Source: Apostichopus japonicus | Taxonomy: Eukaryota; Echinodermata; Holothuroidea; Aspidochirotida; Stichopodidae | DNA length: 64,000 nucleotides | NCBI RefSeq assembly: GCF_037975245.1 | Contig: NC_092581.1 | Coordinates: forward strand, 8,867,303-8,931,302 | Reading direction: 5' to 3' | Shown here: positions 1 to 13,700 of the stretch, piece after piece | How the letters are laid out: every line of letters begins with the position of its first letter | Numbering within the stretch: position 1 is the stretch's first letter | The notes under the pieces: generated by a model | Seen by the model: only the letters and a program-made list of their open reading frames with translations | What the model was told of the DNA's origin: nothing | The model's database searches: none | Made by a program: the position numbers and the translations under genes

Positions 1-1534
1 GGCCGCGGTAATCGCCAGAATGCTTATATGGAGGCGCTGTGATATAAATTTCATTAAGTGTCGCTGAAAAGCAATAGTCTTTACATAAACGTCTTTTACG
101 GAGCATGAATTACTTCGTGCCAGACTGATTACCTATGGCTATCTATAGATTCACCAAATGTCTCTGCAGAATAATCTGGAAGCGATTGGTCCTCAGACCT
201 TTGAAAAAGGCATCGTCATGGAGACATCCGACAAGTCCAAGCGAAACTTACAAACGCAACAAGATGGATACTTTACCCTTAATTTGTTTGATATCTTACC
301 TTCTTTTCAGTTCGGTGCTTTATTTTTATCTTCACTTTGTGACTTTGCGTCATCATGGTTTATTTAATAAGCAAAACAAACGATAAATAAACACAGATTT
401 ACTGATTACCTACCTTATGTCTGCGCTACCACGTGTTATAAGCTATGCGATATTCTTAAAGTTTGTTTACGTGTAAAATACTTTAAATACTTTATATAGC
501 TTGAATGGTTTTGTAAATGTGGGAGAGGGGAACAGGAAGGAGGGGGGATTGGTGGGAGTGGGGATCACCCGAACAGATATATCTGGAAGGTGTTAACTAT
601 GATATATCTGCGAGTGCTGCAAATACATCTTGACAAGGGTGTCACAATGGGGAAGGAGTGTACAAGGGGGGGGGGGGGGTCGAAAATGTGACGTTTTACT
701 AATAAATCCGCCATTTTTTCTGTCGAAATTTTTGACTTCTTACTTCCAAATTTCTTTTGATTTTTTGTATTGGTATAATCGAAATTTCGAAGAATTATGA
801 AGCAAATATGGATAACTTGACTGTTCGTTCATTTATAGTGTAGTGTCAGCTTTCCTGACTCTCCAACCAGAAGTATGGATGATCGGAAATTCGAAACGAT
901 TTGTCGGGACAGATTTTTGTCGGGAAAATGTCAACATCCTGCCAATTTGTCGAACTTTAGCGACGCCCCTGCATCTTGATCCGATCCTGTGGGTAATAGT
1001 GAACGCCTCCTACCATCATCCCCCCCCCCCACGCTACTAGCGTTTACGGTCATACATTAAAATTATACAAAATAATTGAAATCGGTGACGAGTTTTAAGT
1101 TGGTGGTGCTGAAGAGGTGGAGAGGGTGCGGGCGATTGGGGAGGGGGGGGGGAGAGCTGGAGTTTTGAGATCTGCTAATTTCGTCAGAAAGATATTCAAA
1201 TTCTCGCACTGCTGTGAATTATGTGGTATAGTTAAAACAAAAAAATAAAGAAAATTGAGAGCAATTCATCTTTAAGTTTCTTAGTAAAGATATACGTCTT
1301 TAAATAATGAATAGTGTGCATGGAATGCTCCCATACGTTAGTGATGATGAATGTATAAGTAGCGAAACTGTATATTGTTGATAAAATATTTTAAGCATGA
1401 CCATAATTCTATGACAGCGTTTTGCTAGCTTTCTATCGATACCACTCAACGATTCATAGCACTCTACCTCAGGACAACCTAGATAAGAAGAGGAAAATTT
1501 ACAGTTGAAAGATAAAAAGAGGACCATGTTATCA

Positions 1535-1670
1535 GTAGACTGGTCACATTTTACATTCATTTCCAATTTACCGCGAAAAAAAGATAACAACATTTGAAGA
1601 AACACGTTTTGTAGCGGAAGTGAACTTGAAGCAAATAGATGTGACATCATATAATATGAATACACTTACA
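1535..1670 (-). repeat. Dispersed repeat, copy 1
   Basis: Read on the - strand it contains TGCTTCAAGTTCACTTCCGC, CTTCAAATGTTGTTATCT and GGAAATGAATGTAAAATG. These match in order the + strand segment at 9510-9660 and suggest an interspersed repeat family of unknown class. Confidence 0.6.
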
Positions 1671-3024
1671 GTCATTAGTTTACTGTTAACTCCACCCCCC
1701 CCCCCCCCCCCCTTGATAGGTAAAGTTGGAAACCCTATCCAATCGAAGGTCCAAAAGATCAACTAAATATAATGTAAAACAATTTGCAGCAAATGTGCGA
1801 CTAAATGACATCATATCTCTCTGCGTTCACTATGATAGCCTCTGTGACAACTATGAATATCTGTGGAACGCCATATAGGAATTGTATGCAAAATGTCACC
1901 AGCATGCTTATAGAAAGTGTTCCATTTTCATCAGTGAAAAACAAACATTGTTGCTCTAAATTTATCCTTTTAAAATATTATGGCCATCGAGTAGGATTAA
2001 GGGTATATAGGGGGTGACTGATTTATTGTTATTTCTCCATTATTATTTGAAGATCATTTTTCATCAATCACTTGTGTGCTTGTCATTTTAGTTTGTTAAG
2101 ACAGTTTTTAACTCTTTTTCTCCAGTATGTTATTCATAATCTAAAGTGTTGAATCTCCTGGCTAAATTTGTGCACGAGACAGCCTCGGTCTATAGTATTA
2201 CCTAAATTACACTAACTTCCGCTCGAAAAGCAAGAAGGAAGCAAGAAAGCGCGGGGGGGGGGGTGTTCGAGGGGGGGGGTGGAGGGGTATCCACAAGAGG
2301 CGTTCACCAGTTAGCTCTTTACGCGATGATTTATTTGTGCAAGTAATCTAGATGAAAGGTAAGAGGTCGCTCGACATCCTCTTCAATAGCCGGAAATTAA
2401 TGTTGTCATCTATAGACGCTTTTGTTTAGTTTATTTGTAAGACTATTTAGTTACAAAGAATTAAATTAACAGCGTCATACATCATTCGTATGTGAGTGAA
2501 ATCGTAGAAAGCCAAAGAATACATGTAGGCTATAAAGTCGACTTCATTTGTCTTTCATCCATACTGCTTTTATTGAGAAGGGTGTTAATCCGTTCTGAAA
2601 CTTTCAATTTGGTCATTTTAGTTTTGCTCTGTCGAAAACGAAGAAGAAGAAGAACACAGAAACATAAACTACGGCGTTCTTGAAGTGTTGAATCATGTCC
2701 AACAGAAAACCAAAAAGACGACGAAATAATGGGTCAAATTCATGAACTAATAAGAGGAATCGAATTGAACACAAAACCAATGAGACTATTATAAAATGTA
2801 AAAAAATAAAAAAGTTAACGAAAAAACAAAATCAAGGACAGCTTTTTTTTATTTTTCATTCCGGCCGTTATAAACTTGATTTCGACTGAAATATTGTAGG
2901 TGAGTTTTCCTCACATTACTCTGTGTATAAGTATACTTTAAGGGATGAATGTTTAGTTGTGATAACTAATTAGTAAAAGTTAAGCTAAAATGAAAATTGT
3001 AATGCGTTGGAAAATCCACAACAA

Positions 3025-3115
3025 TAAAACAACTTCCAGCCTTCACCGGGACTCGAACCCGGGCCTCCCGCTTTATATGCAGACACCCTAACAAACTGAT
3101 TGTATGTCCAGAGGT
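3025..3115 (-). mobile_element. tRNA-like SINE head fragment
   Basis: On the - strand, GTTAGGGTGTCTGCATATAA then GCGGGAGGCCCGGGTTCGAG and TCCCGGTGAAGG. The T arm is perfect (CCGGG, loop TTCGAGT, CCCGG), but the 5' acceptor strand needed to pair with TGAAGGC is not found and the D arm is poor. It is best read as a tRNA-derived retroposon head rather than a working tRNA gene. Confidence 0.55.
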
Positions 3116-5591
3116 TCGAACCAGTAAGGAAGTTCGTCATTTCAACTGTATATGCTTTTGCCACCTGTTATCGAACAACGATAGTTATGTTTTTGGTGGC
3201 ATATTTTGCCTTTACTCTTGAGATCAATCATGATGCTAACCAACACACCATCCACGCTAGGTTTATGAGTAAATTATTTAATAATTCAAACGTTATTTGT
3301 GATACCGGAACTCATTAGAATGAAATAGGATCATATTTAATAGCGAAGAGTCAACTGAAATAATCCGTGAGATGGAGAGAAAAAGTAGAAACGATGGATA
3401 TCTCAATTCATCTAAAACCTTCTTCAGTGTGGAATTCCACTGAAAAGTTTCCGAATCGGCAGTCAGGCTTGAAGAGTGGGAGGCGAGGGGTGTCAGATGG
3501 GTATTCAAGCCCCGGGGCCTTCAGCCCAGGGGCATGGGATCCAATAGTGGGGCTAGGAAATATGGTAAAGAATAATGTATTCTCGTTTTCATGATGTACT
3601 CAAGGAAAATGAAATCTTGTTAAAGGGGGCGGGTGACTTTAATATTCTAAAGGCCCTGACCAAGCTCTCGACTTGCCGCTTCATTTCTTATTGGCTTCAG
3701 GGCATATTCATTTCAAATTATGTTGTGATGATATAATGAGTTATAAAGAACGGTTCCCGCCAAATTCTTGAAGACGGAAGGACGGACAAATGGACGGAAG
3801 CTGGATGGATGGATGCCGGTATAACCCATCTGAATTTTTCAGCCGTATCATGAGAACAGATAATCTATACTGCATAATAACCCTATATGATTCATTGCAA
3901 GTCTAAATGAATATATACGTGATGCAAAGCAATTGAATTTCCTCAAATATTTAATAATGGTCCAGTTTTCAATTAATTTCCCCTTAAGTCTTTAGTCGCT
4001 TATATTATATTCTCACAGAATATGACTTGGTAAGATCCTGTAGTGTTTTTGTCCTGCACTTTTACATTCCAATCACGGCAGTGATAAACAAGCAAACATG
4101 TAATATTGTTTTATTTTATTAACCTCTCTTTCCCTCCTAGTTTCATTTGAATTGATTTCCATTCCAATTTTTTTTTTGTATAATTAAGCTTGAAAGTTGA
4201 CGCTATAACATCATGACCTAATTCTTGATATCAATTTAAATATTTGATGTTTACTTTCTTCAACCATTGGCTTGCACACCTGTAAGATTGTCAATAGGTA
4301 TGGAAATAACAACGGCATTCTTACCTGCAAACGATGATTTGACAGACAGCTCAACCAAATAGCGAAATACAAAACTGAAAAGTAGGAGACACAGCAATTT
4401 TGACTGAATAATTTTTGTTTTTCATATGTTTTTGTCATAAAAATCACATTTTACGGAAAACGACTTTGTCAGAAGGAATCAAAGTTAAAATGAGCGAAGC
4501 TTTCAAGTGCCACCATTGAAAAGAAGGAGGAACGAACTATATTGTTCCTAATGGCCCTGATGCTGTCGTTAAATTTCTTCTTTTTTTTTGCAATCTCCAA
4601 ATTCGCTGTTTCTTTTCTTTCCAAGAAGTCCTTTCGGTCTTACATTATACTCTGGAACTTGCCCTCTTGCCACTTTCTGAATAATGCGGAGAGGAGTATC
4701 TACCGAAGATTTTCTGCCATCATATAGGAGGTGGGGGAGGGGGGGGGGGCGTAAGGATCACTATTTCATGAAATTGAAAGAGATAATACATTTGAGTGAC
4801 ATCAAAAACCTAAAACGGGCAGTTGATATTTCAAGAAATGAAGCACGAATACATTCTTTAAATACCTCCATTCAATGTTATTTAAATATTACGGTAGGTC
4901 ATATTATTATCATCATCATCCAACGATTTCTGGCATGTCACTGGGAAAATCTGGCGCGAGAAATATTTGTATTGATTTCTTAGTTATTGATTCCCGTAGA
5001 CAAGTAACCACGTCGTCACAAGTTTGAGCATGTAAGCTGATCATATTACCAAGATTTACGTGAGAGGAGAGGGAAGAGGGTGGGTCCTGAAATGGGGAAG
5101 GGAAAATGATAAAACAGTTTTGCAGATATGACCCCTGGTCCTATATACACCAAATGTTACATGTGGGTACCAATCAAGGAACATAAGCCTACCTCATTAG
5201 TCTATGCGACTTCATACATGTTAGTACGCTCACTGTGTAAAGCTATACGAATATCGCTCTCTATCTGTATACAGTCAAGGGTACCGGTGGAACGGGGAGG
5301 GTGGAGTAGGCTCGGGGTGGGGTTAATGGGTGGAGTAGGGTCAGGGAAAGTCGCCGTTCTGGTACATGGTTATAACAAACCATTCACAACTAGCAATTTT
5401 ATTCTTTCATCTTGGGCATCGAAAGTTGCACTTTGTGGTGCTTCCTAAAGTTTATCCTTATTGCCTTCAAATATGCTAGAAAGAAGGGAGCAAAATGGTC
5501 ACTCACATCTATCGTTCAAGCATTTCCCCAGGCTGAAATGTTCAAATTATAATACATTACTTACTTTTGGGAAATTTCAGCAGTTTAACAC

Positions 5592-7355
5592 CCTAAATGG
5601 ATTTGGATCATGACTGATGGATTTGGATCAAGACTGATGGATTTAGATCAATACTGATGGATTTAAATCAATCATGGATTTGGATCAATATTGATGGACT
5701 TGGATCGGTACTGATGGAATTGGATCAATGCTAATGCATTTTGATCAAGGGAGAAAGATTTGGACCAATACCACTAGATTTGGATTAAAATTAATGAAAT
5801 GAATGGACCAACGCTGAGAGATTTGGACCAAGGCTGACGGATTTGGACCAATGGTGATGGATTTGGACCGACGCTGACGGATTTGGATCAATGGTGATGG
5901 ATTTGGACAAGTACCACTAGATCTGGATTAATATTAAGGTCTTGGATCAATATAGATGGATTTGGATGAATGCTGATGGATTTGTATCAAGACTGATGCG
6001 ATTGGATCAATGTTGATGCTTTTAGTTTTATAGGCTACTGATGGATTTTGATCAATTGTGATGAGAAATTATGATCATTACCGATAGATTTGAATCAATT
6101 CTGATGGATTCGGATCAACAGTGATGGATTGACTAATTAGTGATGGAATTGGATCGATGCTGATGGATTTGAATCAATATTGATGGCTATTGACTTTTAA
6201 AATAGTACCGATGGATTTTGATCAATGCTGATGGATTGGATCATAGTGATGGAATACTTATTGATTTTGATAAATTTTGATGGGTTGGATCAATAGTGAT
6301 GGAACTGCATCAATACTATTGGACTTGGATCAATGCTTATGGATTTAGATCAATAATGAACATAACTGGTGGACTTGGATCAGTACCAATTGATTCAGAC
6401 CAACGGTTATGGATTAGATCAATAGTGATGGAATTGGATCAATAGTGATGGAATAGGATTAATACTCATGGATGTGGATCAATATTGATGGATATTGATC
6501 ATTACTGATGACTTGGATTGGTACAGATGGATTTGGATCAATGGTGATTGGATGGATCAATACTGATGGAATTGGATCAATACTGATGGATATGGATCAA
6601 TACTGATGAATTTGGATCAATGGTGATTGGATGGATCAATACTGATGGAATTGGATCAATACTGATGGATATGGATCAATACTGATGAATTTGGATCAAT
6701 GGTGATTGGATGGATCAATACTGATGGAATTGGATCAATACTGATGGATATGGATCAATACTGATGAATTTGGATCAATGGTGATTGGATGGATCAATAC
6801 TGATGGAATTGGATCAATACTGATGGATATGGATCAATGGTGATGGGATGGATCAATACTGATGGATTTGGATCAATACTGATGGAATTGGATCAATACT
6901 GATGGATTTGGTTATTACTGATGGATTTGGATCAATGGTGATGGGATGGATCAACAGTGATGGAATTGGATCAATACTGATGGATTTTGATCAATGGTGA
7001 TCGGATGGATCAAAACTGATGGATTTGGATCAATACTGATGAATATGGATCAATACTGATCGATTTGGATCAATGGTGATGGGATGGATCAATACTGATG
7101 GATTTGGATCAATACTGATTGATTTGGATCAATGGTGATGGGATGGATCAATACTGATGGATATGGATCAATACTGATCGATTTGGATCAATGGTGATGG
7201 GATGGATCAAAACTGATGGATTTGGATCAATGGTGATGGGATGGATCAATACTCATGGATATGGATCAATACTGATCGATTTGGATCAATGGTGATGGGA
7301 TGGATCAATACTGATGGATTTTGATCAATACTGATGGATTTGGATCAGCACCGAC
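5592..7355. repeat. 20-bp minisatellite (GATGGATTTGGATCAATACT)
   Basis: About 1.76 kb of tandem units of 19-20 bp. The first kilobase is degenerate; from about 6500 on the units are nearly uniform. Nearly every unit carries GGATCAAT, so GATC recurs about every 20 bp. Between 6541 and 6850 a 79-bp higher-order unit (20+20+20+19) repeats with the marker ATGGTGATTG at 6541, 6620, 6699 and 6778. No coding potential seen. Confidence 0.95.
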
Positions 7356-8529
7356 TGATTGGAACTACACGAGAGTAAACCCTGTCAGAGTAAAGTTAAT
7401 TGAACAACTGAATTAAATAGCTCTGGAAATAGCTTGATTTACTGTAGAAATGTCATGATTACTTTATAGAAGGAAATTGGAACCATTCAAACATTCATCG
7501 CCCTACATATAACCTTACATATTTTGTGCCTACACTACATATCTAAATGTGTTTAGTCTTTTTTGTTGGCCTCAAATCTCACCCTCGCTTTCATAACATT
7601 GCTTTTACTTACATTGCTCATTGGATTGCGCTTTACAATCTATTCAACCCTTTAGGGGACCCCATGGGTGCGGGTGGGAGAAGGGGCGATGAAGGGGACC
7701 ATCATTATGTACAGAAAACAGAAAAATAAGGCAACAAATACGTGGAATCTCAGAGACTCTGGACAAATTCTTTATTTGGAGAACAGAAAAAAAGTCAAGA
7801 GTAGTAGTTTGAAATACTTTTATTAGAATAATTAATAAGGTCTGTGTATCCCATGATGAATAAAGTCAAGTCCAACAGTCTTTTTACCACTCTTGAGCGA
7901 CCTTCTCAAGACATCCTATCATATATCAACTTGGGACATGGTCAGATTCATCTACTTTGGCAAAACTACTGATAACTAAGCTTCAGAACATTCACCAGAT
8001 ATACAAGGCTAATGACATAAGAACACTTTTTGCCCTCTTCCTTTTGGGCATGCAACTCAAAAGTGTTTTCTAAGGCAGATATGTTTAAAAATAAAAATAA
8101 GATAAAAACATGAAAGAGAAGAAGCAAGGAACATAAGAACTGCTCAATGCCTGAATATATATATATATATAGATATATATAAATATATATATATTTCATA
8201 ATGCCTGGCCATAGACCGTTGACACAAGATTAACTAAACAGGGCCTTATTTTGGCTGGATCATTGCTAACTATCTTCGACTTATTTTTCAAGACATGATG
8301 TCATTTTAAAGCAGAGATCTGATCTAGTCTTTACCTCTTCCCCATTATGGTGTGAGTTGAGGAATTTATGACAGTGTAGATTTGTTGGATAGAAAAACAA
8401 ACATCAAAGATGAGCAGAGTTTCGGTATTTCAGTAAATATAGTAGCCAGCTACAAGAGAGCGGAAACAATGGTCATGAAGCATTTGGTTAGAGGGTATGG
8501 TGAGGGCGGGGGGGGGGGGGTGGGGGCAG

Positions 8530-8760
8530 GCATGGATCCAGGGGGTGTGTGGGTTGTTTAGATGGGTTTCAACCACATACAAAACAGTAGTTATTAGCAT
8601 AATCTTGCATGTAGACCTATTTATAGACCTATTGTATAGTCTCAATTTGCCCCGCAATGCATCATTTCACATCTTCAATGTTACTTCTTTATGTTGGAGG
8701 GCAACACATAAAAGTTGGCTTCAGAGATCATGGGCTATTTTGGGGGTGGGGGGGGGGTTG
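8530..8760 (+). repeat. Dispersed repeat pair (copy 1 of 2; the other at 36235-36440)
   Basis: AGTAGTTATTAGCATAA, GACCTA, CATTTCACATCT and a G-run then GGCTTC appear here; the second copy has AGTAGTTATTAGCACAA, GACCTA, CATTTCGCATCT and a G-run in the same order. The low overall identity suggests an old interspersed repeat. Confidence 0.5.
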
Positions 8761-9509
8761 GGGAGAAGGCTAATTTTCTGATTGTAGATACAGATAAATG
8801 CACAGCAGTATTTCTTTTCTTAATAATAACAATGTCAACTTTTGAAATATTGCACAAATGAGAAAGACAAGAATATAAAAAAAGGACGGGGCGGGGGAAA
8901 AAATGAGGACATTTGTGGGTAGAATCCATCAAAATGCAGCTTAAAAACAATTTCAAATAGTTTCTTTACAATGATATTTCTTTATAAATAAATAAATAAA
9001 AAAAACAAGAGGCCAAAACAGGCGTGTAGCGACCTTGTAGGTTCTAAGGTGAAATTCACAGGTGTGCGCAGTCTGCTATTTGGAGGTCTAAGGTGTCCTG
9101 TCACAGGCGTGTCACAGGGGGTGCAGTCTGTTATTTGGAGGTCTAAGATATCCTGTCCATCTTTACACATTACTATACTTGCTTTGAACAACGGCTTGTC
9201 AGATTCCTAGAAACTGCCTCACAAAACCAATCCCTACGTCATTGTTACGTACTGAGAGCGAAATGTTTTTTGTCTTTTCCTTATGACCTTTCTTGTTTTG
9301 ACAGTGGATCGGATAGGGATCTAACTTAACTGGATGCAAAGTTATCAACACCCTGAATGACTGCAGTGTATTAATATCTTTTTATCTTCTTATTTTTATC
9401 TTCTTATTAATATTTTTATCTTCTTATTAATATCTATTAACGTAACCCCAAATTTGAAGAAAAATATTGGATTTACATTTTAAAGACGAACATAAAAATA
9501 AAAATTGTC

Positions 9510-9660
9510 AGTATGACATCATACCATCATACCAGTTTGACATCATACCAGTTTGCTTCAAGTTCACTTTTGGTACACACTTAAAAACAAAAATCACAAC
9601 TTCAAAATGTTGTTATCTCCCAAAGATAAGGGAAATGAATGTAAAATCCACCAGGGTGCT
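9510..9660 (+). repeat. Dispersed repeat, copy 2
   Basis: TTTGCTTCAAGTTCACTTTT, CTTCAAAATGTTGTTATCTC and GGAAATGAATGTAAAATCC parallel the inverted copy at 1535-1670. A CATCATACCAG(TTTGA) duplication precedes it. Confidence 0.6.
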
Positions 9661-9728
9661 TAAAATGTATTCCTCTTCATTTGTCAAAAATTAAAGTTTC
9701 CTCTTGACTATCCTTTCAAAGATCCATA

Positions 9729-9975
9729 GAGCTTGTCTGCGTGGTTATAATAATAGTAACAATAGACATTGCAATCATAAGGGCCTGAGTTCGAGTCACT
9801 CCAAGATTAATGTATGTTGTCCAGTTACAGAGTTGTTGACAATTCATAATCATGGACGTAAAAATATGAATCTAAGATACTGACTTCGGTCAACTTGCGG
9901 CTTTGATAAGCCAATGATGGCTTCTTCGTGAGTTCCTGCTTGCAGGAGGATCTAAAATACATACAATACAATATC
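9729..9975 (+). mobile_element. tRNA-derived SINE, family 1, copy A
   Basis: A degraded tRNA-like head (B box GAGTTCGAGTCACTCC) is followed by the shared body: GTCCAGTTACAGAGTTGTTG, AATTCATAATCATGGA, CTGACTTCGGTCAACTTGCG, GCTTTGATAAGCCAATGATG. It ends in an ATACATACA tail. It matches copies at 24628 and 50922. It lies just downstream of transporter exon 6b, antisense to that gene. Confidence 0.85.
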
Positions 9976-10044
9976 ATAAATATGACCCTTGACCCTTTCC
10001 TTCACCATAGTAATAAATAAGACACACACAAGAAGAATGAAGAT

Positions 10045-10742
10045 TCAATCATTTTTGTCTTCTTTTCCTTTCACATTGATCAGCCTGTCTGTGATGAGGT
10101 AAGAACCGCTCGCCGCCAGGCATATACTGATCAGATTTGGACCGGAGGTGGCAAACTCCAGTGCGAGCCCGGACAGCAGAGGCCCAACCACCCTCGCAAA
10201 GGCCATCGTCGATTGGCCGAGACCCAGAAGCGCCCCCGTCTCGCCCCTGCCTGCTCTCTGGATTGAAAGATCCGTGACGCAGACTCTGATGAGCGAGGTG
10301 GACACAGAGAGTAACGTTACACAGATGAGAAATGAAGGTATACCAGGGGACAACATCATCAGGAATAGAGTCAAAACCAGAAGAAGGCTGGAATGGTAAG
10401 ACATTTTGACGGAGTCGTTGTAATACTTTGCAACATTCCCGGCTAAGAATCCTCCGAAGGTGTTTACGACGGCGCCGTACGATATCAGCCAACCGGTCAT
10501 CTGTGCCGAAGCGTCGAACTTCTTCTCCAAATACAAGGAATAGTTACTTCGGAGAAGAATGACCGAAGCCCCGAGTAGAAATCGGATCAGGAATATATCG
10601 CTGCCGACCTTGAGAATGTGTCTAAAAGATTTGATGAAACCTGAAGGGCTGAAACTGAAATCCTCAGCCGTAAATTTCGCCACCGATTCAGTCCTAGGAA
10701 GGCCTTGGGTGTCAATTTGTTCGACAAAAATATAAACGACAA
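10045..10742 (-). CDS. MFSD9: MFSD9-like distal terminal exon 6b (alternative TM7-TM12)
   Basis: Acceptor ctcttttgcag at 10743-10744, 698 nt to TGA. Splicing from exon 5 gives a split Val, then VVYIFVEQID, and a product of 417 residues. It is homologous along its whole length to exon 6a (RSNYSLYLEKKFDASAQMTG, LIRVCVTDLSI, ETGALLGLGQSTMAFARVVG), but by eye only two-fifths to one half of residues match. The frame is intact, so protein-level selection is likely. I saw no second set of exons 1-5 between 10.7 and 16.2 kb, so it is either an alternative last exon or the remains of a tandem gene copy. Confidence 0.85.
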
Positions 10743-13700
10743 CTGCAAAAGAGTGAAACAAGAGACAAAATAAAACAATTTGATATGTTGTTCCTTTAAA
10801 AGGCTGTGTTTTTTTTATTCTCTAGGACATGATTACCAATATAATAAATTTCTTCATATTTCTTTATTTGTTAATAAAATGCATGTAAGAAAAAAAAGTA
10901 TATATGAAAATATTCATGGAAATAGCCCCTCCCCCCCACACCAAAAAAACCCCCCCAAATTATCCAGAGAAATTGATTCCAAAATGTGAATGATGATAGA
11001 ATTGGCTCAAGCAATAAACTATTAAACAATCGAATGGGTCAAGAAAAGAATAATTTAAACAAACAACTGATCAACAGCGCATATTCTATCAATAGATTTG
11101 GTCTAAGGAAAAGAATATTACAGGATGACATTAGGCTCAAAATTCACGTTGATATCAGGCTCAAATTTAATTTTGAGATATCATAGATCGTCAAATTTTG
11201 GTCAAAATACTGCTGCGATCCGTCCAGACTGGATGTTTCATATCGCATTCAATTTGTGAGAAATTACTGTTTTAACATCTGAGACTTACCAATAATAAAA
11301 GTTGCTGAACTATTTATTCTAACACACATACACCATAATGTCAGTTCCTCATATGTAACACAAAACTCCATAGGAAAACGTTAAGTCTTTTGTGAACTCA
11401 AATATTACATGTTTATTGTGCATAGCAAAATTTTACAAAGGACAAATACTGTACAGTAGTGTTGAATGCCATCTCAATGGTGCTCTGTTGTTTATATGAC
11501 TTGAATTTCCACAGCAATGGAGTAACAACAGCAATCAGGCCTACACTGAGGAACAGTTGTCAACATGATCTAGTCAGCCTTAAAGGAACATTCCAGAGAT
11601 TTTTCATATTTTTAAAGGTATCGATTTAATGACCAGCAGTTACATGTTCTTTGCTTTGATTCACTATGAAATACCAAGACAAAAATTTGGCCTCAAGTCA
11701 TCCTCTAATTGATTGAAAGTTCCTATAATATAAACAAATAGTCAATAAGATTGGCCCAAAACAAAACATGATTATAGGAAAATGATGAAGAATCAAGAAT
11801 AAACATATGAATACAGCAATAGAAAAGATAACAAAATAGAATTATGATAATAAACATTATATGAATGGAACTGGTAAAATAATTAGATAGCTCTTGAGGG
11901 AATTGACAAAAAATAATCAAAAATATTTTAATTGTTGTTAAATTATTTTCAGAGTACTGATGATTGTTAAATTTTAAATGACTCATTTTTCAATTCAAAC
12001 TCTTTTACTTTCTTAGTTTGCTCGGTTTTGTTGTTGTTAAATATCAAACTCTCTGAAGTAGAAACATCAAGAATGAAGATGCTTCTAGATTACAGTGGAT
12101 ACTGTTATATCTATAAAGGCTTCTAGATTACAGTGGATATACTGTTATATCTATAAAGGCTTATAGATTACCGTGGATACTGTTATATCTATAAAGGCTT
12201 CTAGATTACAGTGGATATACTGTTATATCTATAAAGGCTTATAGATTACCGTGGATACTGTTATATCTATAAAGGCTTCTAGATTACAGTGGATACTGTT
12301 ATATCTATGGAGGCTTCTCTATTACAGTGGATACTGTTATATCTATAAAGGCTTCTAGATTACAGTGGATACTGTTATCAATACAGGCTTATAGATTACC
12401 GTGGATACTGTTATATCAATAAAGGCTTATAGATTACCGTGGATACTGTTATATCTATAAAGGCTTCTTGATTACAGTGGATACTGTTATATCTATAAAG
12501 GCTTATAGATTACCGTGGATACTGTTATATCTATGGAGGCTTCTAGATTACAGAGGATACTGTTATATCAATAAAGGCTTATAGATTACCGTGGATACTG
12601 TTATATCAATAAAGGCTTCTCGATTACAGTGGATACTGTTATATGTATAAAGGCTTCTCGATTGCAGTGGATACTGTTATATCTATAAAGGCTTCTAGAT
12701 TACAGTGGATACTGTTATATCTATAAAGGCTTCTAGATTACCGTGGATACTGTTATATCTATAAAGGTTTCTAGATTACCGTGGATACTGTTATATCTAT
12801 AAAGGCTTCTAGATTACAGTGGATACTGTTATATCTATAAAGGCTTATAGATTACCGTGGATACTGTTATATCAATAAAGGCTTATAGATTACCGTGGAT
12901 ACTGTTATATCTATAAAGGCTTCTTGATTACCGTGGATACTGTTATATCTATGGAGGCTTCTAGATTACCGTGGATACTGTTATATCTATGGAGGCTTCT
13001 AGATTACAGTGGATACTGTTATATCAATAAAGGCTTATAGATTACCGTGGATACTGTTATATCAATAAAGGCTTCTCGATTACAGTGGATACTGTTATAT
13101 GTATAAAGGCTTCTCGATTGCAGTGGATACTGTTATATCTATAAAGGCTTCTAGATTACAGTGGATACTGTTATATCTATAAAGGCTTCTAGATTACCGT
13201 GGATACTGTTATATCAATAAAGGCTTATAGATTACCGTGGATACTGTTATATCTATAAAGGCTTCTAGATTACAGTGGATACTGTTATATCTATAAAGGC
13301 TTATAGATTACCGTGGATACTGTTATATCAATAAAGGCTTATAGATTACCGTGGATACTGTTATATCTATAAAGGCTTCTTGATTACCGTGGATACTGTT
13401 ATATCTATGGAGGCTTCTAGATTACCGTGGATACTGTTATATCTATGGAGGCTTCTAGATTACAGTGGATACTGTTATATCAATAAAGGCTTATAGATTA
13501 CCGTGGATACTGTTATATCAATAAAGGCTTCTCGATTACAGTGGATACTGTTATATGTATAAAGGCTTCTCGATTGCAGTGGATACTGTTATATCTATAA
13601 AGGCTTCTAGATTACAGTGGATACTGTTATATCTATAAAGGCTTCTAGATTACCGTGGATACTGTTATATCAATAAAGGCTTATAGATTACCGTGGATAC

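Larger units (their letters stand above)
1..5591. other. No gene recognised
   Basis: Short ORFs only, none with recognisable motifs or codon structure. Contents are poly-G/C runs (about 668, 1021, 1695, 2250, 4738), an old dispersed repeat (1535-1670) and a tRNA-like fragment (3025-3115). Confidence 0.6.
7356..10044. other. Downstream flank of the MFSD9-like gene; no other gene seen
   Basis: It holds an (AT)n tract at 8155-8195, a small ~60-bp duplication at 9035-9160 (CAGTCTGYTATTTGGAGGTC twice), TTTTTATCTTCTTATTAATA repeats at 9375-9430, and SINE copy A. If exon 6b is used, its 3' UTR runs into this region. The first clear AATAAA signals on the - strand that I saw are distant (about 7770-7820). 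Confidence 0.5.

Noticed and set aside
3025-3115. A functional tRNA gene on the - strand
   Set aside because: Only the T arm is convincing; the acceptor and D arms fail to pair.
10148-10399. 83-codon + strand ORF
   Set aside because: Shadow of exon 6b on the other strand.
10045-10742. Exon 6b as a decayed pseudogene
   Set aside because: The frame is fully open for about 230 codons, the acceptor is intact, and differences from 6a preserve the membrane pattern and family motifs.
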